Notes: generated by a model not told the origin, from the sequence alone. Counted from the stretch's first letter, positions 11,139 through 23,864 are shown. The stretch: DNA of 64,000 nucleotides from Burkholderiales bacterium (GCA_027493935.1 JAOSJV010000001.1:1941687-2005686); one strand, 5' to 3'. A program made the numbers and translations.

Positions 11139-11654
11139 ATGAGCACGAGAAGCTGGATGTTCGCGGCCGCGCTGCTTGGCGCGGTGTGCGCGGCGCATGC
11201 GCAGACCGCCGAGACGGCCCTCGGCGGCGCGATCGGCGGCGGCGCCGGCGCGGCCGTCGGGTCGATGATGGGAGGTAAGAACGGCGCGATCGTCGGCGGC
11301 GCGCTCGGTGGCGCCGCGGGCGGCGCGATTTCCACCGACGGCGATGCGCGGACCGGCGCGGTCGTGGGCGGCGCGCTCGGCGGTGCGGCGGGCGGCGCGG
11401 TCGGGCACAAGCTGGGCGGCACCTCGGGTGCCGCGATCGGCGGGGCGGTCGGCGGCGGCGCCGGCGCCGCCATCGGGGCCAACGTGACCGGGGGCAGCGG
11501 CGGCGCTCAGACCGCGAGCCCGCCGAAACCGACGCCGCAATCCGGACCGCAGGTCGTGCACCACCATCACTACGACGAGGGCGGGCCGGGCAAGAAGCCC
11601 AGGAATGTGCCGAAGGGCAAGGCCTACGGCTGGCATCGCAACTTCGGCGACTGA
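11139..11654 (+). CDS. Secreted glycine-zipper protein
   Basis: 171 aa with a signal peptide (cleavage after AAHA, about residue 21). The middle ~100 residues are repeated GGAIGGGAGAAVG / GGALGGAAGGA modules, glycine-zipper helices of the kind that insert in or pack against the outer membrane. The C-terminal tail is Pro/Lys-rich with HHHH and a GWHRNFGD end. Ribosome site GGAG 10 nt before ATG 11139. It stands alone, followed by a strong terminator. Function unknown; similar proteins are often stress or envelope associated. Confidence 0.75.
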   Translation: MSTRSWMFAAALLGAVCAAHAQTAETALGGAIGGGAGAAVGSMMGGKNGAIVGGALGGAAGGAISTDGDARTGAVVGGALGGAAGGAVGHKLGGTSGAAIGGAVGGGAGAAIGANVTGGSGGAQTASPPKPTPQSGPQVVHHHHYDEGGPGKKPRNVPKGKAYGWHRNFGD

Positions 11655-11692
11655 CCCCGCGGCGGGCCGCGCTCGCCCGCAGCATGCGACGG

Positions 11693-11720
11693 AAACCGCC
11701 CCGATCCGGGGCGGTTTTCT
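11693..11720 (+). terminator. Intrinsic terminator after the glycine-zipper gene
   Basis: Perfect GC-rich stem: AACCGCCCCG pairs with CGGGGCGGTT around an ATC loop, followed by TTTTCTTG. This is the clearest rho-independent terminator in the window. Confidence 0.9.
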
Positions 11721-11833
11721 TGTTCGGGACGGCTTCGTCGCACGCGCGCCAGTGGCAGGACGCCGCCGAATCAGGCAGCATGCGAGCGGTCGCGCCGTGC
11801 ACGAGCACGAGCTCGCGGGGTTAGCCGGAGCAG

Positions 11834-12244
<411 letters not shown>

Positions 12245-12248
12245 GCGC

Positions 12249-14541
12249 GTGGCCGAAGCGCAGCTGCAATCCCTGATCGAGCGCGCTTCGGCCGAGCTGC
12301 AGGCCGGGCGCGCGGATGGGGCCGAGCGCATCTACCGCGAGATCCTTGCGCGCGAGCCGGAGCACGCGGTCGCGCTGCATTTCCTTGGGCTGTGCCTCGC
12401 GCAGACCGGTCGCGTGGCCGAGGGGTGCGCGTATCTCGCGCGGTCGATCGCGCTGCTGCCGGGCAAGGCGAAGCCGCGGCACAACTACGGCGTCGTGTTG
12501 CTCGGAGGCGGGCGACCTCGACGCGGCAGAGCGCGCGCTGCTCGAGGCGATCGCACTCGAGCCGCAGAACGCGGCCACGCATCACTACCTCGGCATGGTG
12601 CGGCAGCGGCTCTGCCGGCTCGGCGAAGCCGCAGCCGCGTACCACGCGGCGCTCGAGCGCGCGCCCGACGACCCCGCCGTGACGAGCAACCTCGGTTTCT
12701 GCCTGCTCGAGCAGGGCGACGTCGAGGGCGCGCAGGCGTGGCTGCGCCGCGCCATCGCGCGCGAGCCGCGCAACGCCGTCGCGCACAACAACCTCGGCTC
12801 GGCGCTCAGCGCTGCTGGCGACGCCGCCGGGGCGATCGCGAGCTTCCGCCGCGCGGTCGAGCTCACGCCGAGCTACGCTCTCGCCTGGTACAACCTCGCG
12901 CTCGCCTTGCGCCGACAAGGCGACTACGACGACGCGTTCGGCGCACTGCGCAGCGCGGTCGAGCACGGAGCGGACTTCGCTCCGGCCTGGCAGGGGCTCG
13001 CCGACGCGCTCGCGCACGCGCAGTTCGATGCGTGGGATCCACGCGCGGCGGAGGACTTCACGCGGATCCTGCGCCATCCGGCGGTCGATGCGGGAGTGCT
13101 CGCGCCCACCGCGGCGGCGCTGCTCGTGCTCGATCCGGCGTTCGGACCGGCGTTCCGCGGGCTCGTTGCCGGAAGCGCGCCGGCTGGCGAATGGAGCGAT
13201 GCGGCGCGCGTGCGAGCGCTGGCGCCCCCGCTCCTGCTCGCGCTCATCGAAGATGCGGTCGTGCCGGAGCCCGACTTCGAACTCTTCCTGCGCGCGCTCA
13301 GGCGCCGGGCGCTCGAGAGCTGGGGGGCGGGCACGCTGGTCAGCGCGCCGCCGGCGGCCGAGCTGCTGTGCGCGCTTGCGCAGCAATGCTTTCTCAACGA
13401 GTACGTGTGGCCGGAGGGCGCGGACGAGGCGGCGGCGGTCGAGCGGCTCGCCGCGCGCGCCAGTGGGGGACTGTCGGCCGTCGAGGTGGCGCTGCTCGCC
13501 GCCTACCGGCCGGTCGCGGCCTGCCAGGGCTTGCGCACCCCACTCGATGCGGGTCCGGCATTCGCTCGCCTGTGGCGGCGACAGGTCGAGGAGCCGGCCG
13601 CCGAGGCACGGCTGCAGCAGGAGATCCCGGTCGTCGGCGCGATCGAGGACGCGATCTCGCGCGCGGTCCAGGCACAGTACGAGCGCAATCCGTATCCGCG
13701 CTGGCATCGCCTGCCGCGCACGCAATCCGCCGCATATCCGCTCGGCCGCGCCCTGCGCGCGCTTTTTCCGCACGTCGATTCGCATCGGCTGCGCGTACCC
13801 GAGGCGCCGCGGATCCTCGCGGCCGGGTGCGGCAGCGGGTTCCAGGTCGCGGTGACGGCGTCGCGCAATCCCGCCGGACGCGTGCTCGCCGTCGACCTCA
13901 GCCGGACGAGCCTCGCGTACGCGATGCGGCGGTGCCGCGAGCTCGGACTGACCAACGTCCGGTTCGCGCAGGCCGACATCCTCGGTCTCGGATCGCTCGG
14001 CGAGCGCTTCGACTGGATCGAGTGCGCCGGCGTGCTGCACCACATGCGCGATCCGCTGGCCGGGTGGCGCGTGCTTTGCGGGCTGCTCGAGCCCGGCGGC
14101 GTAATGAAGATCGGGCTTTACAGCGAGATCGCGCGGCGCGGCGTGGTCGCGGCACGCGAGCTGATCGCGCAGGCGGGGCTCGCGCCCGATCTCGCCGGCA
14201 TCCGTGCGGCGCGGCAGCTCATCCTCGCGCAGCCGCCCGGCAGCGCGGTGCGCGAGGCGCTGCTGGCGGCCGACTTCTGGACCGCCTCGGGGACCCGCGA
14301 CCTCGTCATGCACGTCGAGGAGCATCGCTACACGACGGCCGCTCTGGCGGCGATGATCGACGCGCTCGGGTTAGAGTTTCTCGGCTTCGAGCTCGACGCG
14401 CCCGAGACGCTCGGCCAGTATCGCTCGGAGTACCCGGGCGACCCCGGCGGCCGGTCGCTCGCGAACTGGGGCGCATTCGAGGCGCGCCATCCGCACGCCT
14501 TCGCGCGCATGTACCAGTTCTGGGTGAGAAAACCCGGGTGA
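12249..14541 (+). CDS. TPR-repeat protein fused to a SAM-dependent methyltransferase (frame break)
   Basis: About 763 aa. Residues ~5-240 form six or more tetratricopeptide repeats (for example NLGFCLLEQGDVEGAQAWL, NNLGSALSAAGDAAGAIASF). A helical middle follows, and a class I methyltransferase lies in the last ~300 residues with motif I ILAAGCGSGFQVAV, the acidic AVDLSRTSL and FDWIECAGVLHHM. One extra G at 12504-12505 breaks the frame; removing it joins VVLLEAGDLDAAERALL. The target of methylation is unknown; TPR-methyltransferase fusions are common in proteobacteria. Start GTG 12249, four bases after the hslR stop. Confidence 0.82.
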
Positions 14542-14571
14542 GCGCGCCGGCGCCGGCGCCGCGTCCGCGGC

Positions 14572-15057
14572 TCACTGCGGCTGCGCGGTGCGCGAACGGC
14601 TCGTACTCACGACGCGGCCGGCAAGATCAAAGTGCGCATTGAACTCGTCGATGCCCTCGGGCATGACCGGCCCGTAACGCCAGGTCCAGACTTCCTCGCT
14701 GCGCGCCGGAAAGGTCATTCGCGCGCCCGGCTGGCCGAGTAGGCGCCGCACCTCGGCCTGCGCCATGCCGTTCTTCACCTGCGCGAAGTACTCCTCGGCG
14801 AGCACCTGGCGCAGCGCCTTCAGCACGCCGTCCGCCCCGATCTCGGCCATGTAGGTGACCAGGCCGGCGCGCCACTGCGCAAACTCCCACACGAGGGTGC
14901 CGTCGGCCTCGCGCCACTCGTAGGATGGCGCGCCCATCACCTTCAGCACCTGCTCGGCGCTCGACTCGCCAGGCTTAAGGTCGTGAATCCCGACGTCGCA
15001 TGCCGCGACCGTGGCAGCGAGACCGAGCGCGGCTGCGATCCGACTTAGAATACCCAC
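14572..15057 (-). CDS. BamE/SmpA-like outer-membrane lipoprotein
   Basis: 161 aa, start GTG 15057 with GGGAG seven nt upstream. The signal peptide ends in a lipobox-like TVAAC (Cys about 20). The mature part has two related halves (SAEQVLKVMGAPSYEWREAD and MAQAEVRRLLGQPGARMTFP), each with the helix-helix-GxP pattern of the BamE/OmlA fold. BamE itself is shorter (~110 aa), so this is a duplicated relative rather than a sure BamE. Convergent with the TPR-methyltransferase gene and divergent from slyD. Confidence 0.75.
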   Translation of the reverse strand: MGILSRIAAALGLAATVAACDVGIHDLKPGESSAEQVLKVMGAPSYEWREADGTLVWEFAQWRAGLVTYMAEIGADGVLKALRQVLAEEYFAQVKNGMAQAEVRRLLGQPGARMTFPARSEEVWTWRYGPVMPEGIDEFNAHFDLAGRVVSTSRSRTAQPQ

Positions 15058-15136
15058 TTGGAGCTCCCTCGATGACGGTTCCGGGTATTATCGGACCGTT
15101 GCCGCGCGTGCGCCGGCACTCCGGAGGTCCGAACGA

Positions 15137-15621
15137 ATGAAGATCATGAAGAACGCCGTGGTCGCGCTGCACTACGAACTGCTCGACGACCAGGGCGCGA
15201 CGATCGAGCGCGGCAAGGAACCGTTGGTGTACCTGCACGGCGGGCACGCCGGGATCTTCCCCGGGTGGAGGAGGCGCTCGCCGGCAAGGAGGAAGGCGAC
15301 GACGTGCAGGTGCAGCTCGCGCCCGAGGACGCCTTCGGGGAGCGCGACGACGCCCTGGTGCGTGACGAGCCGCGCGGACGCTTTCCCGAGAAAGTCGAGG
15401 TCGGCATGTACTTCGAGGCCGAGCTCAAGCACGGCGAGCACGCGCAGCCGGTGGTGTTCAAGGTCGTCGACGTCTCCGGCGACAGCGTGACCGTCGATGG
15501 CAACCATCCGCTCGCCGGCCGCGCGCTCGACTTCCGTGCGACCGTGGTGTCGGTTCGCCCGGCGACGAAGGAGGAGATCGATCACGGCCACGTGCACGGC
15601 GGCGGCGGGCACCATCACTAG
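15137..15621 (+). CDS. slyD: FKBP-type peptidyl-prolyl isomerase, SlyD (frame break)
   Basis: About 161 aa. The FKBP core carries the IF (insert-in-flap) chaperone domain: EDAFGERDDALVRDEPRGRF and VTVDGNHPLAGRALDF are diagnostic of SlyD. The His-rich tail HGHVHGGGGHHH binds metals. One G is missing in the run 15263-15265; restoring it gives the normal GIFPGVEEALAGKEEG. Start ATG 15137 after GGAGG. SlyD is a cytoplasmic folding catalyst and nickel chaperone. The stop is immediately followed by a long imperfect inverted repeat. Confidence 0.92.
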
Positions 15622-15858
15622 AAGCCATCTCAGAATCGCGGCCTTGCTTCTTCGTCAACCGAGGTCGTACGAACAAGGGACGACCCCTTGGGAGTCCCCT
15701 CTCTTGCGGTTGCATTCTCATCTTGCGATAGGTTCCAGAACCTGTGTCAAGATGCGAGTGCCGTTGCGTGAGAGGGGGTCTACCGGGGACCTGCCCCCTC
15801 CCGCGTACGACCGCTCCCAGCGGAAGACGCACGGTCGCGATTTCGAGATGAGTTCAAC
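15622..15858. repeat. ~235-bp imperfect inverted repeat (large intergenic hairpin)
   Basis: The two halves are diverged reverse complements of each other around a centre near 15736 (AGGTTC-CA-GAACCT). Matching pairs from outside in include CATCTC/GAGATG, AATCGCG/CGCGATT, GGTCGTACG (15663-15671)/CGTACGACC (15804-15812), CCCCTCTC/GAGAGGGG and CATCTTG/CAAGATG. The arms are about 105 bp with roughly three quarters of positions complementary by eye. It fills the gap between slyD and the hydrolase gene and reaches into the latter's possible 5' end. There is no transposase and no second copy in the window. It may be a MITE-like element or a structured RNA. Confidence 0.7.
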
Positions 15859-15964
15859 GGCTTCACCGGCAAATGCAGCCTGAAACAGGTGGCGCGCCGC
15901 GGACGCTGCGGCGCATGGCGGGGCGCAGCCGCCCGCGGCGCTCGATCCGAAGCGCACGGCGCTC

Positions 15965-16502
15965 GTGCTGATCGACTTCCAGCGGGAGTACTTCACCGGC
16001 AACGTGCCGCTGCCCGAAGGCGAGGCGGCCGCGGCGAACGCCGCGCGCCTTGTGGAATGGGCCGATCGCGCGGGGGTGCTGGTGGTGCACGTGCATCACG
16101 TCGCGCCGAGCGCGCAGGCGGCGCTCTTCACGCCCGGCAGCGATCGGGTCGAGCCGCATCCGCGCCTGGTGCCGCGCGCGGGCCACCAGCGCATCAGCAA
16201 GACGCTGCCGAGCAGCTTCGTCGGCACCGAGCTCGACGCGTTCCTGAAGGGCAGGGGCGTCGACACCCTCGTCGTCGCGGGCCTGATGACGCACATGTGC
16301 GTCGATTCCACCGCACGCGACGCGGTCTCCGCTCGGCTACCGGACGGTCGTCGCCGGCGACGCCTGCGCGACGCGCGACCTGCCCGACCGCGGTACCGGC
16401 GCGGCGGTGGCGCATGCGGAGATCCACCGCGCGAGCCTGAGCGCGCTCGCGGACCGTTTCGCCGACGTGCTCGCGACGGCGGACATCGAGCGGCTGGCGT
16501 GA
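15965..16502 (+). CDS. Isochorismatase-family cysteine hydrolase (5' end uncertain, frame break)
   Basis: About 179 aa from GTG 15965. The catalytic triad of the family is visible: Asp in LIDFQREYF, Lys in ISKTLPSSF, Cys in THMCVDSTARD. The conserved fold probably begins earlier (LDPKRTALVLIDFQ is open upstream), but that frame meets a TGA at 15881 and the first ATG is at 15848, inside the inverted repeat; either the TGA is an error or GTG 15965 is used. A shift near 16331 (two bases lost, or one gained) is needed to reach GYRTVVAGDACATRDLP and the stop at 16502. Substrate unknown; relatives hydrolyse amides or esters. Confidence 0.78.
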
Positions 16503-16527
16503 GTCCGGCATCGGCAGTCGATCGGCG

Positions 16528-17112
16528 ATGAAGCAGCTACTCGGCATCGTCGTGCTCGCCGGCTTCACGGCCGCGGCATGTGCGCAGGCGCCGCGCCCGG
16601 CACCCGACATCGGGCAGAGCGACCCGCCGACCTTCGTCCCCGTGCGTTCCGGCGGCGCGCGTGCGCCTGACGTGGTCTACGTGCCGACGCCCGAGCCTGT
16701 CGTCGAAGCGATGCTCGAGCTCGCTCGGCCGGGGCCGCAGGATCTCGTCTTCGACCTAGGGTGCGGCGACGGGCGCATCGTGATCACGGCGGCGAGGCGC
16801 TATGGCGCGCGCGGCGTGTGCGTGGACATCGACCCGGATCGCGTCGCCGAGGCGCGCGAGAACGCTCGCCGCGCCGGCGTCGCCGACCGCATCCGGATCG
16901 TGCAGGGCGATCTTTTCGAGCTCGATCTCAGCCGCGCGACGGTGATCACGCTCTATCTGCTGCCGGACCTGAACCTGCTGCTGCGGCCGAAGCTCGAGAA
17001 GCTGCCGCGCGGCACGCGCATCGTGTCGCACGCGTTCGACATGGGCGACTGGGTGCCCGACCGCAGGCTCACGGTGGCCGGGAAGGACGTCTACCTCTGG
17101 GTCGTGAGGTAG
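16528..17112 (+). CDS. Exported class I SAM-dependent methyltransferase-like protein
   Basis: 194 aa. An N-terminal signal peptide (KQLLGIVVLAGFTAAACA) is followed by a Rossmann methyltransferase fold with the glycine motif LVFDLGCGDGRIVITAARR, the acidic VDIDPD and a GDLFELDL stretch. The Cys in TAAAC is not a good lipobox because its -3 residue is Ala. A SAM enzyme outside the cytoplasm would lack cofactor, so either the signal acts as an anchor or the protein has lost methyltransferase activity. Start ATG 16528. It converges on acnA with a 35-bp gap. Confidence 0.72.
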   Translation: MKQLLGIVVLAGFTAAACAQAPRPAPDIGQSDPPTFVPVRSGGARAPDVVYVPTPEPVVEAMLELARPGPQDLVFDLGCGDGRIVITAARRYGARGVCVDIDPDRVAEARENARRAGVADRIRIVQGDLFELDLSRATVITLYLLPDLNLLLRPKLEKLPRGTRIVSHAFDMGDWVPDRRLTVAGKDVYLWVVR

Positions 17113-17147
17113 GGCGCCCCGCGCGCCGGGCAGCGCGCGTATCGCGC

Positions 17148-19997
<2,850 letters not shown>

Positions 19998-20228
19998 GTA
20001 GCTTCCCTTCTTGCTTGAGGTGGTTTGCCAGGCGCGGGACTCGTGTGCCGGGCGCACGACGGGCCGCGGTGCGCGCGGGCGCGACATTTTAGCGAGACTC
20101 GGCCATGCCGTCCCGCAGGCTCGGAAGGATCGGAGCGGAAAGACGGTCGGCGGCGCGCGTGCGAGCGCCGCGCCGGCGGACCGATCCGCGCGTGCGGATG
20201 CGCGCGCGCCGCGGTGTCCCGGCCTGCG

Positions 20229-20628
20229 TCAGATCCTCGGGTAGGGCAGCCGCAGGCAGCGATACGGCTCGCCGCTCGGGCTGCGCTTGACCATCATCGC
20301 GCCATGCGCGCCACCGGTCGCGGGCTGCACGAGAAACGGGGCGCCCGACTCCGGCGCGAGCTGGGTCCAGCCGCCGTCGGCGGCCGACACCTTCGCCATG
20401 CCCGCGACCGCGCGCGCGAACCCGTCCACCTCCACCAGGTCGGGGGCGAACCTCGCTGCCGCTACGGGTCATGCCGATGTACAGGATCGGCGGCGTCTTC
20501 GATCCGACGTGTTCGGCCTGGCGGCACTCCCAGGCGCCGGCCATTGACCGCACGTTCCCCTGCGCATGCGCCGTCGCCGCGGCGGCCGCAGCCAGCACGG
20601 CCGCAACAAATGCTGCACGAGCGTTCAT
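20229..20628 (-). CDS. Small secreted protein of unknown function (frame break)
   Basis: About 132 aa, start ATG 20628 after GGGAGAG. A signal peptide ends near THAQ, about residue 23. The mature part has AGAWECRQAEHVG early and ends with GEPYRCLRLPYPRI, so two cysteines could form a disulfide. One extra base at 20451-20452 interrupts it; removing it gives SGSEFAPDLVEVDGFARAV. I do not recognise the family. Between acnA and a CitE-like lyase on the same strand, but with gaps that do not force co-transcription. Confidence 0.6.
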
Positions 20629-20712
20629 CGGTGGCTCTCCCTCGTTCCTCGCGCCGAGAGCGGCGCCTTGCCAGCAGTGTACCGCGCATGTTTACCACAG
20701 AACATGCGCCTG

Positions 20713-21722
20713 TCATGCCGCCGAAGGCGGGCGGGCGGCGAAAAACGCACGCTCCGCAGCCTCCGGGAGGGCGACCCCGGTCAGGCGGGCGCCTTGGAGG
20801 AGCTCCCAGTAGTAGCGGTAGCTTGCGCGGTCGTGAAGCTCGCCGGCGTGCTGGATCGGACCCCAGTCGGCCTGCTGCGCGGCGAGCAGGATCGCGGCCG
20901 CGGCGGCGACCTCGGTGTGGTCGGGCTGCATCGCCTCGACGATCGGCCGGATCTGCGCCGGATGGATCGAATACATGCGCAGGAAGCCGAACTCGAGGCG
21001 CGCCCGCCGCGCGTCGGCCCCGATCTGCGCGGCGTTCTTGAGGTCGAGGGTGACGTTGTGCGCCGGCACCACGCCGTGGGCGAGCGCTGCCGCGACGAGC
21101 TCGGTCTTGGCGCGCACGAGCAGGTGGTGCTCGAACTGCCCGGGCGAGCGCATCGCCGCTGCCGGGATCGCGCCGTGGTGCGCCGAGACGAAATCGAGCA
21201 GGCCGAAATCGAGCGTCTGCACCCATGGCAGCCTGGCGATCTCGTGCGCCTCGCGCAGCGCGCCGTGCGTCTCCACCAGGACGTGGATCGGGAGCTCGCG
21301 GCGCACCCCGTGGCGGGCCGCGACCTGCTGGACATGGAGGATGGTCTCGGCGACCTGGGCGGCGCTGGTCGCCTTGGGGATGGTGACGTAGGCGAGGGCC
21401 GCGCCTGCCCCGCCGACGGTCGCCTCGATATCACGCCGGCACTGCGGGTGCGAGGGGGTCGTGGATGCGCACGCCGGCGCGTCCGGTGGCGGTTGGCTGG
21501 GCCGTTTAGCACACGCACGATCATCTGCGCATGCTCGGTCTCGCGCCCGGCCGGCGCGCCGTCCTCGCAGTCGCAGGTCACATCGAACAGCGGCCCCATC
21601 TCGATCTGCAGCTCGAGCGCCTTCCGCATCAGGCGCTCGGTGCCCGCGTAGTGCTCGCAGGACGGGATCGCCGGGAATGGCTTCTCGCCCTTGAAGAGCG
21701 CGTCGTTAGGATGGGCGGGCAT
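20713..21722 (-). CDS. HpcH/HpaI aldolase / citrate-lyase beta family protein, CoA-ester lyase-like (two frame breaks)
   Basis: About 335 aa TIM barrel. DVTCDCEDGAPAGRE holds the acidic metal/CoA loop, and LPIHVLVETHGALREAHEIA, LDFGLLDFVSAHHGAIPA and AHNVTLDLKN are typical of the CitE/malyl-CoA lyase-like branch. Breaks lie at 21454-21458 (one extra C, minus-strand reading) and near 21480; corrected, it reads RAGVRIHDPSHPQCRRDIEA. The start ATG 21722 lacks a clear ribosome site. Members cleave or form (S)-citramalyl-, malyl- or similar CoA esters. Next to mdh and acnA it may feed C4/C2 units into the TCA cycle; substrate not determined. Confidence 0.82.
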
Positions 21723-21839
21723 GGCGTCGAGACGGTGAGCGGAGCGAGGGCGCGAATGCAATGAGCGCATGGACGGGGGAAGTGCGCGAACGGCGGCGCG
21801 CCGCGCTGCCCCGCCTCACGCCTTCACGTCCCCGCGTAT

Positions 21840-22823
21840 TCAACCGAGCAGATGCTTCACCGCGTCGCGCTCCTCGAGCAGCTCCTTCAGCGTGAGGTCC
21901 ATGCGCTCGCGGCTGAAGGCATCGATCTCGAGGCCCGGGACGATCTGGTAGTCCCCGCCCGAGCAGGTGACCGGGAAGCCGTAGATGATGCCCTCGGCGA
22001 TTCCGTAGCTGCCGTCGGACCGGACGCCCATCGTGACCCATCGGCCGTGCGTGCCGAGCGCCCAGTCGCGCACGTGGTCGATGGCGGCGTTCGCCGCCGA
22101 CGCCGCGGACGAGGCGCCGCGCGCCTCGATGACCGCTGCGCCGCGCTTGCCGACGGTCGGAATGAAGGTCTCGCGGTTCCACTGGTCGTCGTTGATGAGC
22201 GCCTTGACTGGCTGTTTGCCAGCGGTCGCGAAGCGGTAGTCCGGATACATCGTCGGCGAGTGGTTGCCCCACACCGTCAACTTCTCGATGTCGCCGACGG
22301 TCTTGCCGATCTTCGCCGCGACTTGCGACACGGCGCGGTTGTGGTCGAGCCGCATCATGCCGGTGAAGTTGCGCGGATCGAGCCCCGGGGCGCAGCTCAT
22401 GGCGATGAGCGCATTCGTGTTCGCGGGATTGCCGACCACGAGCACCTTCACGGTACGCCTGGCCGCCGCGTCGAGCGCCTTGCCCTGCGCGGTGAAGATG
22501 GCGGCGTTCGCCTCGAGCAGGTCCTTGCGCTCCATGCCCTTGCTGCGCGGCCGGGCGCCGACGAGCAGGGCGTAGTCGGCGTCGCGGAACGCGACGTTCG
22601 GATCGTCGCTCGTCACCACGCCCGCGAGGAGCGGGAAGGCGCAATCCTCCAGCTCCATCACCACGCCCTTCAGGGCGCCGAGTGCCTGCGGGATCTCGAG
22701 CAGCTGGAGCACCACCGGCTGGTCCTTGCCGAGCATCTCGCCGCTCGCGATGCGGAAGAGCAGGCTGTAGCCGATCTGGCCAGCGGCACCGGTGACGGCG
22801 ACCCGAACGGGGGACTTGGACAT
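21840..22823 (-). CDS. mdh: Malate dehydrogenase
   Basis: 327 aa, intact. The NAD-binding motif [15 protein letters not shown] is at residues 6-20. Substrate arginines and the catalytic pair appear in [35 protein letters not shown] and the His in [13 protein letters not shown]. This is the cytosolic-type MDH common in betaproteobacteria. Start ATG 22823 after GGAGGAG. Oxidises malate to oxaloacetate. It is divergent from the GntR-type regulator, sharing a ~195-bp control region. Confidence 0.96.
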   Translation of the reverse strand: MSKSPVRVAVTGAAGQIGYSLLFRIASGEMLGKDQPVVLQLLEIPQALGALKGVVMELEDCAFPLLAGVVTSDDPNVAFRDADYALLVGARPRSKGMERKDLLEANAAIFTAQGKALDAAARRTVKVLVVGNPANTNALIAMSCAPGLDPRNFTGMMRLDHNRAVSQVAAKIGKTVGDIEKLTVWGNHSPTMYPDYRFATAGKQPVKALINDDQWNRETFIPTVGKRGAAVIEARGASSAASAANAAIDHVRDWALGTHGRWVTMGVRSDGSYGIAEGIIYGFPVTCSGGDYQIVPGLEIDAFSRERMDLTLKELLEERDAVKHLLG

Positions 22824-22950
22824 GGGGCGAGACTCCTCCGAGGTGACGGACACGATGGTAGAAGGGTTGGCGGCGCGCCGCTCGACCAGACGGGTGGCGT
22901 GGATTGGTGCGCTGCAGCAAGCGTTCGAGTGTAGGTGCGCGCCCGGGAAC

Positions 22951-22990
22951 TGTCAATCTTGTCCTATGTCTTTTATAAGAGTTAAGATCG
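22951..22990. promoter_or_regulatory. Candidate operator between mdh and the GntR regulator
   Basis: The stretch is AT-rich in an otherwise GC-rich window. It holds a near-perfect dyad TCTTTTATAAGA (22969-22980; 10 of 12 bases symmetric) and three TGTC steps at 22951, 22960 and 22967. It sits about 35 bp before the regulator start and could serve both divergent genes. GntR/HutC proteins bind such short dyads, so autoregulation and mdh control are likely, but this is inference. Confidence 0.5.
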
Positions 22991-23017
22991 CTCAAGGTCA
23001 AGGATCGCCGGGCCCAC

Positions 23018-23767
23018 ATGATCTACGCCGCCACGCTCAGCCCCGCAGCACCGACGTTCCTGCCTCTCTATCGGCAAATCAAGGCGCTCGTTCTGCGCAG
23101 CCTCGAGGCCGGCGAATGGAAGCCGGGCGAGGCGATTCCGAGCGAGAGCGAGCTCGCGGCGCGCTACCGCGTCAGCCAGGGCACGGTGCGCAAGGCGATC
23201 GACGAGCTCGCCGGCGAGAACCTGCTGGTCCGGCGCCAGGGGCGCGGGACGTTTGTCGCGACGCATGGCGAGCCGCGCGAGCAGTTCCGCTTCCTGCGCC
23301 TCGCGCCCGATCACGGCGAGGCGGGATCCTACGCCAGCCGCACTTGCGAGTGCCGCCGCGGCCGCGCGGGCGCCGAGGCGGCCCGCGCACTGGACCTCAA
23401 GCCGGGCGACGCGGCCATCGCGATCCGCCGCGTGCTGCTGTTCGGCGGCGAGCCGATCGTGCTCGAGGAGATCACGCTGCCGGCCGCGCGGTTCAAGGGG
23501 CTCACCGCCGAGCGGCTCGCCGAGCACGAGGGCGCGTCGATCTACCACCTCTACGAGACCGACTTCGGCACGCGCATGATCCGCGCGGAGGAGAAGCTCA
23601 AGGCGGCTGCGGCCGACGCCGTGGCGGCGCGCCTGCTCGACGTGGCCGCGGGCACGCCGCTCCTGAGCATCGAGCGGATCGCGTTCACCTACGGCGACCG
23701 GCCCGTCGAGTGGCGCCGCGGCCTGTACCGAACCGACAGGCATCACTACACGAACGCGCTGTTCTGA
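23018..23767 (+). CDS. GntR/HutC-family transcriptional regulator, probable TCA-cycle regulator
   Basis: 249 aa, intact. The N-terminal GntR winged helix (LYRQIKALVLRSLEAGEWKPG, IPSESELAARYRVSQGTVRKA) is followed by the UTRA ligand domain (from about residue 95; ends YRTDRHHYTNALF). It lies between mdh and sdhC, transcribed with the sdh block. In many betaproteobacteria a GntR-type regulator occupies this exact place, so control of succinate dehydrogenase and other TCA genes is a reasonable inference. Effector unknown. Confidence 0.88.
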   Translation: MIYAATLSPAAPTFLPLYRQIKALVLRSLEAGEWKPGEAIPSESELAARYRVSQGTVRKAIDELAGENLLVRRQGRGTFVATHGEPREQFRFLRLAPDHGEAGSYASRTCECRRGRAGAEAARALDLKPGDAAIAIRRVLLFGGEPIVLEEITLPAARFKGLTAERLAEHEGASIYHLYETDFGTRMIRAEEKLKAAAADAVAARLLDVAAGTPLLSIERIAFTYGDRPVEWRRGLYRTDRHHYTNALF

Positions 23768-23800
23768 CGCGGATGGCGAAAAATTCTGCTGATGGCTTGA

Positions 23801-23806
23801 TATAAT
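23801..23806 (+). promoter_or_regulatory. -10 box of the sdh operon
   Basis: A perfect TATAAT about 60 nt ahead of sdhC, within TTGATATAATCC. No clear -35 lies at the expected distance, so the promoter may need an activator. The gap from the regulator stop to sdhC is 97 nt. Confidence 0.5.
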
Positions 23807-23864
23807 CCGGCGCGCTCCGCGCGTCGCCGCGGAGCCGCGCGACGGAGCGAGGACTACGACGCCT

